Shown: positions 1 through 8,102, numbered from the stretch's first letter. The stretch: 64,000 nt of DNA from Arthrobacter sp. Soil736 (GCF_001428005.1 NZ_LMSB01000034.1:314157-378156), one strand, 5' to 3'. Notes: generated by a model not told the origin, from the sequence alone. Program-made: numbers and translations.

Positions 1-104
1 AGCATGCGCAGCGGGGCTTCGGTCTGCCAGGACCTGGCGCTAAGCTCGGTGCCGCGGGCTGCTTTGACCGGGCGGGCACCGGTGGTGAAATCGGCGGGTG
101 CCAT
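1..104 (-). CDS. hutU: Urocanate hydratase, N-terminal 34 residues (cut by window edge)
   Basis: Only the first 34 codons are present. The translation starts MAPADFTTGARPVKAARGTE and continues LSARSWQTEAPLRM, which matches the conserved urocanase N-terminus (RGTEL followed by a tryptophan and EA-LRML). Urocanase converts urocanate to imidazolonepropionate in cytosolic histidine degradation. The ATG at 102-104 has a good AAGGAG ribosome-binding site six bases upstream. A divergent IclR regulator and an operator-like palindrome lie behind it, so histidine or urocanate control by that regulator is inferred. Confidence 0.85.
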   Translation of the reverse strand, partial: MAPADFTTGARPVKAARGTELSARSWQTEAPLRM

Positions 105-216
105 GGTGGCTCCTTCGTGTGTTTGATGGTTCGTCCGGCGTTTGCCGGGTAATGGAAGTTCTGTATCCACTAAAGCCTGTCCGGACGGGCGGAAACAGGG
201 GGTTTGGGCCGGTGCT

Positions 217-232
217 GTCCGGGATTCCAGAC
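217..232. promoter_or_regulatory. Operator-like palindrome, copy 1 (hutU side)
   Basis: GTCCGGGATTCCAGAC is a near-perfect dyad (GTCYGGRATYCCRGAC). Two relatives flank the start of the IclR gene at 1216-1231 and 1283-1298. This copy lies 113 bases upstream of hutU. IclR proteins commonly bind such dyads; binding here is inferred. Confidence 0.6.
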
Positions 233-239
233 GCGCCCA

Positions 240-316
240 CCCTTTCCCAACTAGGTAGCAGTTGATGCCGTTTTGGGGGCTCAAAACGACGCCTGCTGCT
301 ACCTAGTTGGGAAGGG
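240..316. repeat. REP-like long inverted repeat
   Basis: Arms at 240-261 and 296-316 match over about 21 bases apart from one extra T, and contain CCCAACTAGGTAGCAG. Nested inside are CGTTTTG (269-275) and CAAAACG (282-288). It lies between the IclR stop and the hutU promoter. The core TGCCGTTTTG plus CTCA recurs in the hairpin at 6764-6813, so this looks like a dispersed element, possibly also the terminator of the IclR gene. Confidence 0.7.
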
Positions 317-333
317 CAGCTGGGTGGGCGGGG

Positions 334-1167
334 TCAGGCGGAGCGGCGGCCGTGGATGCGGACGGAGAGTTCGTCGGCGACCTTCTGCACGCGTGCGGCG
401 AGCGCCGGCCACTGGTCCGCTGGCAGCCTGTCCTCGAGGAATGTGACGGCCACTGCCGCCGTCGGCCATCCCAGGTGGTCCGTGACGGCGGCGGCGATGG
501 AACCGAAGCCGGGCGTCACCTCACCGTGTTCCGTGGCGTAGCCGCGCTGGCGGACCTGGTCCAGGTGCGAGGACAGCGACGAGTACTTCATGATGGCCCC
601 GTCCATGTCGTGCCGCGCACTGAACGCGGCGGCGTTCGGATACAGCGCGCGGACCTGGGACTTGGGCAGCGCGGCAAGGATGGCCCGACCGCTGGCGGTG
701 AGGTGGCTCGGCAGCCGTACGCCGACGTCGGTCACGAGCGACGGCCGGTTCTTGGCGCGTTCCTCCACGATGTACAGCACGTCGCGCCCATGCAGCACCG
801 CGAGGTGCGCGCTTTCGCCGATCGCGTCCACGAGGGAGGCGAGCAACGGCCGCCCGAGCCGGGAGAGCGGCTCCTGCCGCGAGTAGGCGGAGCTGAGTTC
901 GAAGGCGCTGATGCCGAGGCCATAGCGCTGTTCCTCGTGCAGGTGCAGGACAAACCCGTTGGCCTCCATCACGCCCAGAAGGTGGTAGACACTGGAACGC
1001 GGCAGTCCCAGCGCGGTGGCGATGTTCGACGCCGCCATCGGCCCGCGCCGTGAAGCCAGCAGTTTGAGGATCCTGAGGGTGTTTTCGGCCGCCGGGACTT
1101 TCGACGTCGCCTTCGCTGCCGCCTTCGGTGCCCTTACCGCCCCCTGCGGCGCCGGGGTGTCTGCCAT
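334..1167 (-). CDS. IclR-family transcriptional regulator
   Basis: This 277-residue protein has an N-terminal winged helix-turn-helix (about residues 25-85, with LGLPRSSVYHLL as the recognition region) followed by an IclR effector domain (about 100-270, including LTASGRAILAALP). The start is set at the ATG of 1165-1167, which has GGAGGA upstream; a longer open frame reaches 1401 but lacks a good site. It is divergent from hutU and from an SDR gene, and related dyads lie on both sides of it, suggesting it controls both and itself. A role in histidine catabolism is inferred from position only. Confidence 0.9.
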   Translation of the reverse strand: MADTPAPQGAVRAPKAAAKATSKVPAAENTLRILKLLASRRGPMAASNIATALGLPRSSVYHLLGVMEANGFVLHLHEEQRYGLGISAFELSSAYSRQEPLSRLGRPLLASLVDAIGESAHLAVLHGRDVLYIVEERAKNRPSLVTDVGVRLPSHLTASGRAILAALPKSQVRALYPNAAAFSARHDMDGAIMKYSSLSSHLDQVRQRGYATEHGEVTPGFGSIAAAVTDHLGWPTAAVAVTFLEDRLPADQWPALAARVQKVADELSVRIHGRRSA

Positions 1168-1215
1168 TTTTTCCTCCGTCGTTCCGGTTCCGTTCCAGTC
1201 CCAGGCTGGGGTGGT

Positions 1216-1231
1216 GTCCGGGATACCGTAC
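1216..1231. promoter_or_regulatory. Operator-like palindrome, copy 2 (IclR promoter)
   Basis: GTCCGGGATACCGTAC, 49 bases upstream of the IclR start codon. It shares the left half-site and centre with copies 1 and 3 and is suited to autoregulation. Confidence 0.55.
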
Positions 1232-1282
1232 TTAAGCGTGCGCCTTCGCGAGTGACTTGCCGGGCGAAGCGACTCCCTACGT

Positions 1283-1298
1283 GTCCGGAATACCAGAC
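1283..1298. promoter_or_regulatory. Operator-like palindrome, copy 3 (SDR promoter)
   Basis: GTCCGGAATACCAGAC, 55 bases upstream of the SDR start codon and 52 bases from copy 2. It is the most symmetric of the three sites. Confidence 0.6.
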
Positions 1299-1352
1299 AA
1301 TTGCCGCATTGGCCAGAGTCCGCCGGCGGAGCCTCCGGAGGTAGCGTTAGGC

Positions 1353-2270
1353 ATGGACTCACCGCTGGCCGGGAAGGTCGCCCTGGTTGCCGGTGCCACA
1401 CGCGGGGCCGGTCGAGGCACCGCGGTGGCGCTGGGCGAGGCGGGCGCCGTCGTCTATTGCACGGGCCGCACCACCCGGGACCGCAGGTCCGCCTACAACC
1501 GTGCCGAAACCATCGAGGAGACGGCCGAGATGGTGACCTCGGCCGGCGGGACCGGCATCGCTGCCGCCGTCGACCACCTCAATGCCGCCGAGGTGGAACA
1601 ACTGATCCGCCGGATTGACGCCGAGCGCGGACGGCTGGACGTCCTGGTCAACGATGTATGGGGCGGCGAGAACCTCATCGAGTGGAATACGCCGCTGTGG
1701 GAGCACAACCTCGATGCCGGGCTGAAAATGCTCCACGGCGCCGTGGACACGCATCTGGTCGCCAGCCATTTCGCACTCCCCCTCCTCATCCGGCGCCCTG
1801 GCGGGCTCGTGGTGGAGATGACGGACGGGACCCGGGAGTACAACACGGCGCACTACCGGCTCTCGGCGTTCTACGACCTCGCAAAGTCCGCCGTCCTCCG
1901 CCTCGCCTTCAGCCAGGCCGAGGAGCTTAAGCCGTTCGGATGCACAGCGCTGGCCCTGACCCCCGGCTGGATGCGCTCGGAAATGATGCTGGAACACTAC
2001 GGTGTGACAGAAACGAACTGGCGCGACGGTGCAGCAATAAACCCGCACTTCGCCGCGATCTCGGAAAGCCCGCGCTTCGTGGGCCGCGCAGTCGCCGCGC
2101 TGGCAGCGGACCCGGACGTGCATCTCCGCAACGGCGGCTCGTTCTCCTCCGGCGGACTGGCCCGTGAGTACGGATTCACCGATGTTGACGGCTCGCAGCC
2201 CGACTGCTGGCGGTACCTGGCCGAGGTCCAGGATGCCGGTCTTCCCGCGGATCCCACCGGCTACCGCTGA
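1353..2270 (+). CDS. SDR family oxidoreductase
   Basis: A 305-residue classical-type short-chain dehydrogenase. The nucleotide-binding glycine motif reads GATRGAGRG (residues 14-22), the usual NNAG is replaced by NDVWGG, and the catalytic pair is in YDLAK. It resembles the DHRS1-like branch, whose substrates are poorly defined. The ATG at 1353 with GGAGG upstream is preferred to the longer frame from 1257, which would swallow operator copy 3. It sits between the IclR gene and a permease, so it may act on a product connected with hut metabolism, but nothing in the protein shows this. Confidence 0.85.
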   Translation: MDSPLAGKVALVAGATRGAGRGTAVALGEAGAVVYCTGRTTRDRRSAYNRAETIEETAEMVTSAGGTGIAAAVDHLNAAEVEQLIRRIDAERGRLDVLVNDVWGGENLIEWNTPLWEHNLDAGLKMLHGAVDTHLVASHFALPLLIRRPGGLVVEMTDGTREYNTAHYRLSAFYDLAKSAVLRLAFSQAEELKPFGCTALALTPGWMRSEMMLEHYGVTETNWRDGAAINPHFAAISESPRFVGRAVAALAADPDVHLRNGGSFSSGGLAREYGFTDVDGSQPDCWRYLAEVQDAGLPADPTGYR

Positions 2271-2390
2271 CGGCCTGCCGCCGCACAGTCTGAAATTGAA
2301 GACACCAAGGCCCCGTGAGGCTCATCACGTGCGTCCCGGAAATGGTCTGCTGGTAAACGATCCCCCTCCCAAAGACGAGAAGGTATTCGT

Positions 2391-3866
2391 ATGCAGCAAG
2401 CACCAGACGCCCTAAAGACGGCACCCGCAGCCGCGATCCGCGCGGCAAGCACCACGGTGGAAACCGTCCTCAACCGCGGACTCAACGTCCGGCACATCCG
2501 CTTCATGGCGCTGGGCTCGGCCATCGGCACCGGGCTGTTCTACGGGTCCGCGTCCGCGATCCAGAAGGCCGGGCCCGCCGTGCTGTTCGCCTACATGATC
2601 GGCGGCGCCGCGGTGTTCATGGTGATGCGGGCACTGGGCGAAATGGCAGTCCGGCACCCGGTGTCAGGCTCCTTCGGACAGTACGCCAGCCGCTACCTCG
2701 GCCCGCTGGCGGGCTTCGTGACCGGCTGGACGTACGTCTTCGAAATGGCGATCGTCGCCATTGCCGACGTCACCGCGTTCAGCATCTACATGGGCTTCTG
2801 GTTCCCTGCCGTGGAACGCTGGATCTGGGTCCTGGCCATCATCTTCCTCCTCGCAGCCCTGAACCTGCTGAGCGTGAAGGTGTTCGGCGAACTTGAGTTC
2901 TGGTTCACCCTGGTCAAGGTCGTGGCCATCATCGCGATGATCGCGGGTGGCGCGGCAATCCTCGCCTTCGGGTTCCAGGCCGGCGGGTCCTCGCCAGCGC
3001 CGGGCCTTGGCAACCTCGTGGACCACGGCGGAATGTTCCCGCAGGGCTTCGAGGGGCTTCTGGCCTCGTTCGCCGTCGTAATGTTCGCCTTCGGCGGGAT
3101 TGAAACCATCGGGATCACGGCCGGCGAAGCCGCCGACCCCAAGAACGTGATCCCCAAAGCCGTCAACACGGTGCCCGTCCGCGTGCTGCTGTTCTACGTG
3201 CTCACACTTGGCATCCTGATGGCCCTCTTCCCGTGGAATGAGATCGGCAGCAACGGCAGCCCGTTTGTGCAGATCTTCAGCGGCCTGGGCATTCCGGCCG
3301 CACCGCACATCCTCAACGCCGTCGTGATCACTGCCGCCCTCTCCGCGATCAACAGTGACATTTTCGGCGCCGGCCGCATCCTGTTCGGCCTGGCCAGACA
3401 GGGTCACGCTCCGCAGAGCTTCGGCCGGGTTTCGCGGCACGGCGTGCCCTGGATGACGGTGGTGATGATGGCCGGAATCCTCCTCGTAGGAGTTGTCCTG
3501 AACGCTGTCATCCCCGAGGACGTCTTCCTCCTGATCGCCTCAATTGCCACATTCGCCACCGTCTGGGTGTGGGTCATGATCCTGGCCTCCCATGTGGCGA
3601 TGAAGCGCGAGATCGCCCGCGATGGCCTGCCGGCGTCGGAATTCCCGTCCCCCTGGTGGCCGGCTGCGTCCGTCCTGACCATCGGCTTCATGGCCGTGGT
3701 GATCGCCGTCCTCGGCATCTTCGAGGACACCCGCATAGCGCTCTACGTGGGCGCGGTCTGGCTGGGCCTGCTGGTCCTCGCCTACCGGCTTTGGGTCAAG
3801 GGGAACGGACGACGGCGGGCACACCTTGAGGACGAAACCTCACCGCTGCCGGTGGTCCGGGGCTGA
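2391..3866 (+). CDS. Amino-acid permease of the APC superfamily (AAT family)
   Basis: A 491-residue integral membrane protein with about twelve predicted membrane segments. The first is marked by the family signature GSAIGTGLFYG near residue 42, followed by RALGEMAV. It resembles the HutT/ProY group of histidine or proline permeases that exchange protons for amino acids. Its position beside hutU and the IclR gene makes histidine or urocanate the favoured substrate, which is inference. The ATG at 2391 has GAGAAGG upstream. It lies 120 bases after the SDR, so co-transcription is possible. Confidence 0.88.
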   Translation: MQQAPDALKTAPAAAIRAASTTVETVLNRGLNVRHIRFMALGSAIGTGLFYGSASAIQKAGPAVLFAYMIGGAAVFMVMRALGEMAVRHPVSGSFGQYASRYLGPLAGFVTGWTYVFEMAIVAIADVTAFSIYMGFWFPAVERWIWVLAIIFLLAALNLLSVKVFGELEFWFTLVKVVAIIAMIAGGAAILAFGFQAGGSSPAPGLGNLVDHGGMFPQGFEGLLASFAVVMFAFGGIETIGITAGEAADPKNVIPKAVNTVPVRVLLFYVLTLGILMALFPWNEIGSNGSPFVQIFSGLGIPAAPHILNAVVITAALSAINSDIFGAGRILFGLARQGHAPQSFGRVSRHGVPWMTVVMMAGILLVGVVLNAVIPEDVFLLIASIATFATVWVWVMILASHVAMKREIARDGLPASEFPSPWWPAASVLTIGFMAVVIAVLGIFEDTRIALYVGAVWLGLLVLAYRLWVKGNGRRRAHLEDETSPLPVVRG

Positions 3867-3946
3867 CCTCCAGCGGCCGCGGGGGCCGCCGGCGGCGTGG
3901 AATGCCCGCGCCCGAGTAGCCCCCGCGGAAGATAGGCGACGTCGTC

Positions 3947-4158
3947 GTGGGCGATGATCCCTTCAGCGGACGGCACGAAGGCACCGTGGTAGTCAAGGAC
4001 GGCCACTGGATCGGGCTCCGGTCCTCGGGCCGGACCGCTTCGGCAAGTCCTACCTGGTCCCGGAATCGGCCGTCGAGGAGTACATCCGGCAGGCTGGCAG
4101 TCCGGCCACCGTTCCGGAGTCGCATCCGAACCGCCGGCGGGATCCCGGGTCAGGCTGA
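3947..4158 (+). pseudogene. Possible frameshifted small gene
   Basis: The 346-base gap between the permease and LysE contains two abutting open stretches that read like one small protein. Frame one from GTG 3947 gives GDDPFSGRHEGTVVVKDGHW; the frame shifted by one base then gives GPDRFGKSYLVPESAVEEYI and ends at TGA 4156-4158. The join is near 4020 in a run of CGG/GGC. Neither half has a recognised family and no strong ribosome-binding site is visible. It is either a decayed gene or chance. Confidence 0.3.
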
Positions 4159-4212
4159 TCCAGGGAGGCACGGCGGGTGGCTGCCCACGGGCCGCCGGAG
4201 TTACGATCAGGC

Positions 4213-4848
4213 ATGGTGCCTTTGACCAATCTGGTGGCCTTTGCCCTGGTCTCCGCGTTGCTGATCGCCGTCCCCGGACCGAGTGTCCTGTTTGTCATCG
4301 GGCGGTCCCTTGCTTTGGGACGGCGGGGCGGCCTGCTCAGCGTTGCGGGCAATGCCGGGGGCGAACTGCTGCAGATCGCAGCAGTGGCGCTGGGCCTGGG
4401 CGTGGTGCTGGCGCAGTCGGTGCTGCTGTTCACCGTCGTGAAGTTGGCCGGAGCTGCCTATCTCATCTACCTGGGCATCCAGGCAGTCCGGCAACGCAAG
4501 GGGCATTCGGCGGCGCGGGACGTCTCACGTTCCGCCTCCACGCTGCGCATTCTCCGGGAGGGGTTCATTGTGGGAGCCACCAACCCGAAGTCCGTGGTGT
4601 TCTTCGTGGCCGTGCTCCCCCAGTTCGTAGACCACGCTGCCGGGGCCATTCCCCTGCAGCTCGCCGTACTGGGGGCCACTTTCCTGGTGATCGCCCTGGT
4701 CTCGGACAGTGTCTGGGCCCTCGCCGCCGGCACGGCCCGGCAATGGTTTGCCCGCTCGCCCCACCGGATCTCCGCGGTCAGCGCCACGGGCGGCGTGATG
4801 ATGATCGGCCTTGGCGGCACCCTCGCCTTAACTGGCACCAAGAACTAG
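4213..4848 (+). CDS. LysE/RhtB-family amino-acid exporter
   Basis: A 211-residue membrane protein with about six hydrophobic segments and the family's early signature PGPSVLFVIGRSLALGRRGG, followed by a segment rich in Gly and Ala. LysE/RhtB proteins export amino acids such as lysine, threonine or homoserine lactone. The ATG at 4213 gives the usual start just before the first membrane helix; a frame from 4177 adds an unlikely hydrophilic tail. It converges with the 3-hydroxybutyrate dehydrogenase gene, with only a dispersed repeat between the stop codons. Confidence 0.9.
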   Translation: MVPLTNLVAFALVSALLIAVPGPSVLFVIGRSLALGRRGGLLSVAGNAGGELLQIAAVALGLGVVLAQSVLLFTVVKLAGAAYLIYLGIQAVRQRKGHSAARDVSRSASTLRILREGFIVGATNPKSVVFFVAVLPQFVDHAAGAIPLQLAVLGATFLVIALVSDSVWALAAGTARQWFARSPHRISAVSATGGVMMIGLGGTLALTGTKN

Positions 4849-4850
4849 CG

Positions 4851-4874
4851 GGTTTCGACAGGCTCAGCCACCGG
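4851..4874. repeat. Dispersed TTTCGACAGGCTC repeat
   Basis: GGTTTCGACAGGCTCAGCC and the following ACCGG fill the 28 bases between the stops of two convergent genes. The same core occurs twice in tandem at 7767-7816. Such elements are familiar in Micrococcaceae intergenic regions; family membership is from recall. Confidence 0.6.
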
Positions 4875-4876
4875 TT

Positions 4877-5626
4877 CTAGCGCGCCGACCAGCCGCCGTC
4901 CATGGTGTAACTGGCTCCGGTCACCATGCCGGCGTCGTTGGACGCCAGCCATGCCACGAGCGAGGCAACCTCCTCAGGCTCGACCAGCCGCTTGACCGCG
5001 GACTCGGTCAGCATGACCTTGGCCAGGACCTCCGACTCGGGGATGCCATGGAGCCGCGCCTGGTCCACGATCTGCTTTTCCACGAGAGGGGTCCGCACGT
5101 ACCCGGGATTGATGCAGTTCGACGTGACTCCGTGCTCACCGCCCTCCAGCGCGGTGACCTTGCTCAGCCCTTCGAGTCCGTGCTTGGCGGAAACGTAGGC
5201 GCTCTTGAACGGGGAGGCACGGATCCCGTGCACGGACGAAACATTGATGACGCGGCCGAAACCGTTGGCGTACATGTGCGGCAGCGCCGCCCGGATCAGC
5301 AGGAACGGCGCCTCGAGCATGAGCGTGATAATCCTGCGGAAGGCCTCCGGTTCGAAATCCTCGATGGGGCTGACCCGCTGGATTCCCGCGTTGTTGACCA
5401 GGATGTCGCAGTCCAGGCTCAGCGCCGCCAGCGCGTCCACGTCCAGGAGGTCCACCGCCCAGGCCGTGCCGCCCACCTCGTCGGCGAGCGCCGCGGCGCC
5501 GGCTTCGTCCACGTCCGCCACCACCACTTTGGCCCCCCGGGCCGCGAGCTCGCGCACGCAGGCCGCGCCGATTCCGCTGGCACCGCCGGTCACCACTGCC
5601 TTGCGGCCGTTCAGTGTCTTCTCCAT
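4877..5626 (-). CDS. bdhA: 3-hydroxybutyrate dehydrogenase
   Basis: A 249-residue SDR that oxidises (R)-3-hydroxybutyrate to acetoacetate with NAD, the first step in using ketone bodies or polyhydroxybutyrate monomers. TGGASGIG (residues 14-21), NNAG, and a YVSAKHG active site are present, as are segments typical of this enzyme (GIQRVSPIEDF, SSVHGIRASPFKSAY, NPGYVRTPLVEKQI). The ATG at 5626 gives the standard length, although its ribosome-binding site is weak. A LysR regulator is transcribed divergently from the 230-base intergenic region, the usual arrangement for local control. Confidence 0.88.
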   Translation of the reverse strand: MEKTLNGRKAVVTGGASGIGAACVRELAARGAKVVVADVDEAGAAALADEVGGTAWAVDLLDVDALAALSLDCDILVNNAGIQRVSPIEDFEPEAFRRIITLMLEAPFLLIRAALPHMYANGFGRVINVSSVHGIRASPFKSAYVSAKHGLEGLSKVTALEGGEHGVTSNCINPGYVRTPLVEKQIVDQARLHGIPESEVLAKVMLTESAVKRLVEPEEVASLVAWLASNDAGMVTGASYTMDGGWSAR

Positions 5627-5856
5627 TCCGGGACCGCCTATCGAGTTGTGTGACGCCGGGCCGGAGGCGTCGACAGGTCTGCGGCCGGACACTGCCCCGC
5701 CAGCAAGGATGGATTCGCGTTCATGGTTTGGCTCCTCAAAGTGTCCACGCTGACACGTGCTGCGTGTTCCAGCACTTCCGATCCACCTGAGTATTGCTGC
5801 AGAAAGAACGCGGTTCAATAACTAATCCGGCACTTGATTCGTGCAAAATTGCAGAT

Positions 5857-6774
5857 ATGGATGCCAACCCGGATGATCTTCTGGTTCTGCTCGCCGTCTC
5901 GCGGTCGGCAAAATTCACGACGGCGGCGCAGGTTTTGGGACTGAACCACACCACGGTTTCGCGCAGGATTGCCGCCCTGGAGAAGGCCCTGGGCGGGCGG
6001 GTCCTCTCCCGGGCGGCCGGCGGCTGGGAGCTGACCGAGCTCGGCGCGCAGGCAGCGCTGGTTGCGGAGCAGGTCGAAACGGCGGTGCGCGCGCTGGGAC
6101 CGTCAGGCCGCCCGCCGGACCCGATCACCGGCGTCGTCCGCATGACCGCAACTGACGGCTTCAGCGCCTACATTGCCGCGCCGGCGGTGGCCCGGCTGCG
6201 GCGTAACCATCCCGGGCTCAGCGTGGAGATCGTCACTGTCACCAGGCGGGCCCTGCAGCAGCGCTCCGGACTGGACATCGAAGTGGTGGTGGGTGAGCCG
6301 CAGGTGCACCGGGCCGAAGCGTTCCGGCTGGGCGAATATGTCCTCGGCATGTACGCATCCCGGGCGTATCTGGAGGAGAACGGCATGCCAGACTCCGTGG
6401 AATCCCTGAGCACGCATCCGCTGGTGTATTTCGTGGACTCCATGCTGCAGGTGGACGACCTCGACGCGCCACGGCGCCTGGTGCCGGCGATGCGGGACGG
6501 AGTGAGCTCCACCAATGTGTTTGTCCATGTGGAAGCAACGCGGGCCGGCGCCGGCATCGGGTTCCTGCCGTGTTTCATGGCCGACCGGCACGACGACCTG
6601 GTGCGCCTACTGCCCGGGGACATCGCCGAACGGCTGCCCTACTGGATGGTGCTGCGCCCCGACTCGATGCGCCGGCCGGCGGTCGCGGCCGTTGTGCAGG
6701 CCGTGCGGGAACAGACCGAGGCCCACCGGGAGTGGCTGCTGGGGCACGGCGGCAACTCATCTGCTGCTCCGTAA
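5857..6774 (+). CDS. LysR-family transcriptional regulator
   Basis: A 305-residue regulator. The N-terminal winged helix (residues 1-62) contains FTTAAQVLGLNHTTVSRRIA and the C-terminal half is the periplasmic-binding-like effector domain. The ATG at 5857 is chosen because the family fold starts about five residues in. It is divergent from 3-hydroxybutyrate dehydrogenase, the probable target; TTGATTCGTGCAAAA upstream at about 5836-5850 fits a loose T-N11-A site. Its last codons and stop lie inside the hairpin shared with the next, convergent gene. Confidence 0.9.
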   Translation: MDANPDDLLVLLAVSRSAKFTTAAQVLGLNHTTVSRRIAALEKALGGRVLSRAAGGWELTELGAQAALVAEQVETAVRALGPSGRPPDPITGVVRMTATDGFSAYIAAPAVARLRRNHPGLSVEIVTVTRRALQQRSGLDIEVVVGEPQVHRAEAFRLGEYVLGMYASRAYLEENGMPDSVESLSTHPLVYFVDSMLQVDDLDAPRRLVPAMRDGVSSTNVFVHVEATRAGAGIGFLPCFMADRHDDLVRLLPGDIAERLPYWMVLRPDSMRRPAVAAVVQAVREQTEAHREWLLGHGGNSSAAP

Positions 6775-6813
6775 CCGCCCTTCTGAGGCCTCAAAACGGC
6801 AGTTACGGAGCAG
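6764..6813. terminator. Shared hairpin carrying both stop codons of convergent genes
   Basis: Imperfect inverted repeat: CTGCTCCGTAACCGCCC at 6764-6780 pairs with CGGCAGTTACGGAGCAG at 6797-6813, with four mismatches in 25. The LysR stop (6772-6774) and the stop of the opposing gene (6803-6805) occupy equivalent places in the two arms, so each gene ends in the same CTGCTCCGTAAC. The centre resembles the core of the repeat at 240-316. Confidence 0.7.
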
Positions 6814-7708
6814 GCGACGTAGTCTGTGGGTCGTGACGCAAACGCGCGCCGGTGGCGAAGGCCCGGACCTTGGCATCGTTCCAAATGTGCGCGGGTACAG
6901 CCCCGCCCAGGAGCCGGCGCGCCAGCCCGGGATCGTCGTCGAAAGGCTCGTCGCTGCCGGCCATCACCATGTTGCCGTACCGGCGCCCCTTCAGCATGGC
7001 GGGATCCGCGATGATCACTGTGTGCTCAAAGGAAGCCGCGATGGTGGCGGCATCCTCGCGGGCATTCTTCAGGTCCGGGCCGTCCCCGGAATTCACCACG
7101 TAGATGCCGCCCGGCGCCAGCACGCGCCGCACGTGCGCATTGAACTCCCCCGTGGTCAGGGGACGCGGCGTCAGGGAACCGGCGAAGACATCGCGGATGA
7201 TGAAGTCGCGGGTCTGCGGGGTCAGGGTCTCCGTCACGGCCCGGGCCTCGCCCACGCGCAGCCGCAGCAGCGGAGCCTTGGGGAGGTCGAACCAGCCGCG
7301 GACGTATTCGGCGAGTTTGCCGTCCAGTTCCACCACCACCTGCCGCGCCTCGGGATAGGCCGCGTGAAAATAGCGGGCAAGCGAACAGGCCCCGCCGCCA
7401 AGATGCAGCCCGCGCAGTTTTGGCCGGGACTCCGTGGGCCAGCGCGACTCAATCAGGGCCGCCATCCAGCGCATGTACTCGAACTCGAGGAACAGCGGAT
7501 CGGCGAGGTCGATGTGCGAGCTCATGACACCGTTAATGCGCAGGAGCCAGCCCGTGGAATTGTCCTGGTCCGCGATGAGTTCACAGTCGCCGGTGTCGAT
7601 GTAGTACACGCCTTCAACGGGACCGTCCGGGCGGGCGCCCCGGGCCAGCTCCACCACGCCGGGAGCTGCCTCGACCGTTTTTCTTCCCGACTTTCCGCGC
7701 CGTGCCAT
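6803..7708 (-). CDS. Spermidine-synthase-like methyltransferase-fold protein
   Basis: A 301-residue cytosolic protein with a Rossmann-like SAM/decarboxylated-SAM domain. The binding loop is LGGGACSLARYF (about residues 100-111), followed by VVVELDGKLAEYV, and later FIIRDVFAG and APGGIYVVNSGD. It is the widespread actinobacterial spermidine-synthase-like family; the aspartates that bind polyamine in true SpeE are not clearly conserved, so the substrate is unknown. The ATG at 7708 has GGAGGA close upstream; a frame from 7738 adds ten residues. It converges with the LysR gene through a shared hairpin. Confidence 0.82.
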   Translation of the reverse strand: MARRGKSGRKTVEAAPGVVELARGARPDGPVEGVYYIDTGDCELIADQDNSTGWLLRINGVMSSHIDLADPLFLEFEYMRWMAALIESRWPTESRPKLRGLHLGGGACSLARYFHAAYPEARQVVVELDGKLAEYVRGWFDLPKAPLLRLRVGEARAVTETLTPQTRDFIIRDVFAGSLTPRPLTTGEFNAHVRRVLAPGGIYVVNSGDGPDLKNAREDAATIAASFEHTVIIADPAMLKGRRYGNMVMAGSDEPFDDDPGLARRLLGGAVPAHIWNDAKVRAFATGARLRHDPQTTSPAP

Positions 7709-7766
7709 CAGTCCTCCGCCGCTTCCGTCATGCTTCAACCCTAGTTGACGGCGGGGGTTGCGGGGA

Positions 7767-7828
7767 TCTCGACAAGCTCGATCAGCGGGGGCCTCGACAG
7801 GCTCGATCAGCCGGGGTCCGATCAGCCG
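7767..7828. repeat. Tandem dispersed repeat (two and a half 25-bp units)
   Basis: TCTCGACAAGCTCGATCAGC (first 20 bases of unit one, 7767-7791) is followed by CCTCGACAGGCTCGATCAGC (unit two, 7792-7816) and a 12-base remnant to 7828. It is related to the element at 4851-4874. It overlaps the end of the rfaE2 fragment and supplies its last codons and stop, so insertion or expansion here probably post-dates or accompanied the truncation. Confidence 0.65.
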
Positions 7829-8102
7829 TAGCTATGCCTGAGACGGATACTCCTTCGCCGTTGCGGATGCGCTGGACCATGGCCGTGGTGGAGCGCTCTG
7901 CCACGTAATCGAGGATGGACACCCGGCCGCCGTAGGCCTCCACCGCCTCGGTTTCCGCGAGCATCTCGGGCGTGTAGTCGCCGCCCTTGGCGTAGACCTC
8001 CGGGCGCAGCTGCTCAATCAGCGGAATGGGCGTCGGTGTATCAAAGACGGTGACGTAGTCCACGCAGCCGGGCGCTCCTCTGCGAGCCGTTGCGGAAGCC
8101 AC
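7782..8102 (-). pseudogene. C-terminal fragment of heptose-1-phosphate adenylyltransferase (RfaE2-like)
   Basis: About 80 residues match the end of the RfaE/HldE nucleotidyltransferase domain: VDYVTVFDTPTPIPLIEQLR, then PEVYAKGGDYTPEMLAE, then YGGRVSILDYVAERSTTAMV. The N-terminal part with the nucleotide-binding HxGH motif is missing; upstream sequence reads as unrelated residues. The real C-terminus is replaced by codons from the dispersed repeat. The intact enzyme would activate heptose-1-phosphate for surface-glycan synthesis, which fits the heptosyltransferase-like GT9 gene nearby. Function is presumably lost. Confidence 0.75.

Noticed and set aside
6515..7744. 409-codon plus-strand frame across the spermidine-synthase-like gene
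   Set aside because: Antisense of a well-supported gene; arises from GC-rich codon bias, with no recognisable domains.
7767..7828. Insertion-sequence end or CRISPR-like array
   Set aside because: Units are contiguous without spacers, and no transposase or cas gene is nearby; they fit a dispersed intergenic repeat.
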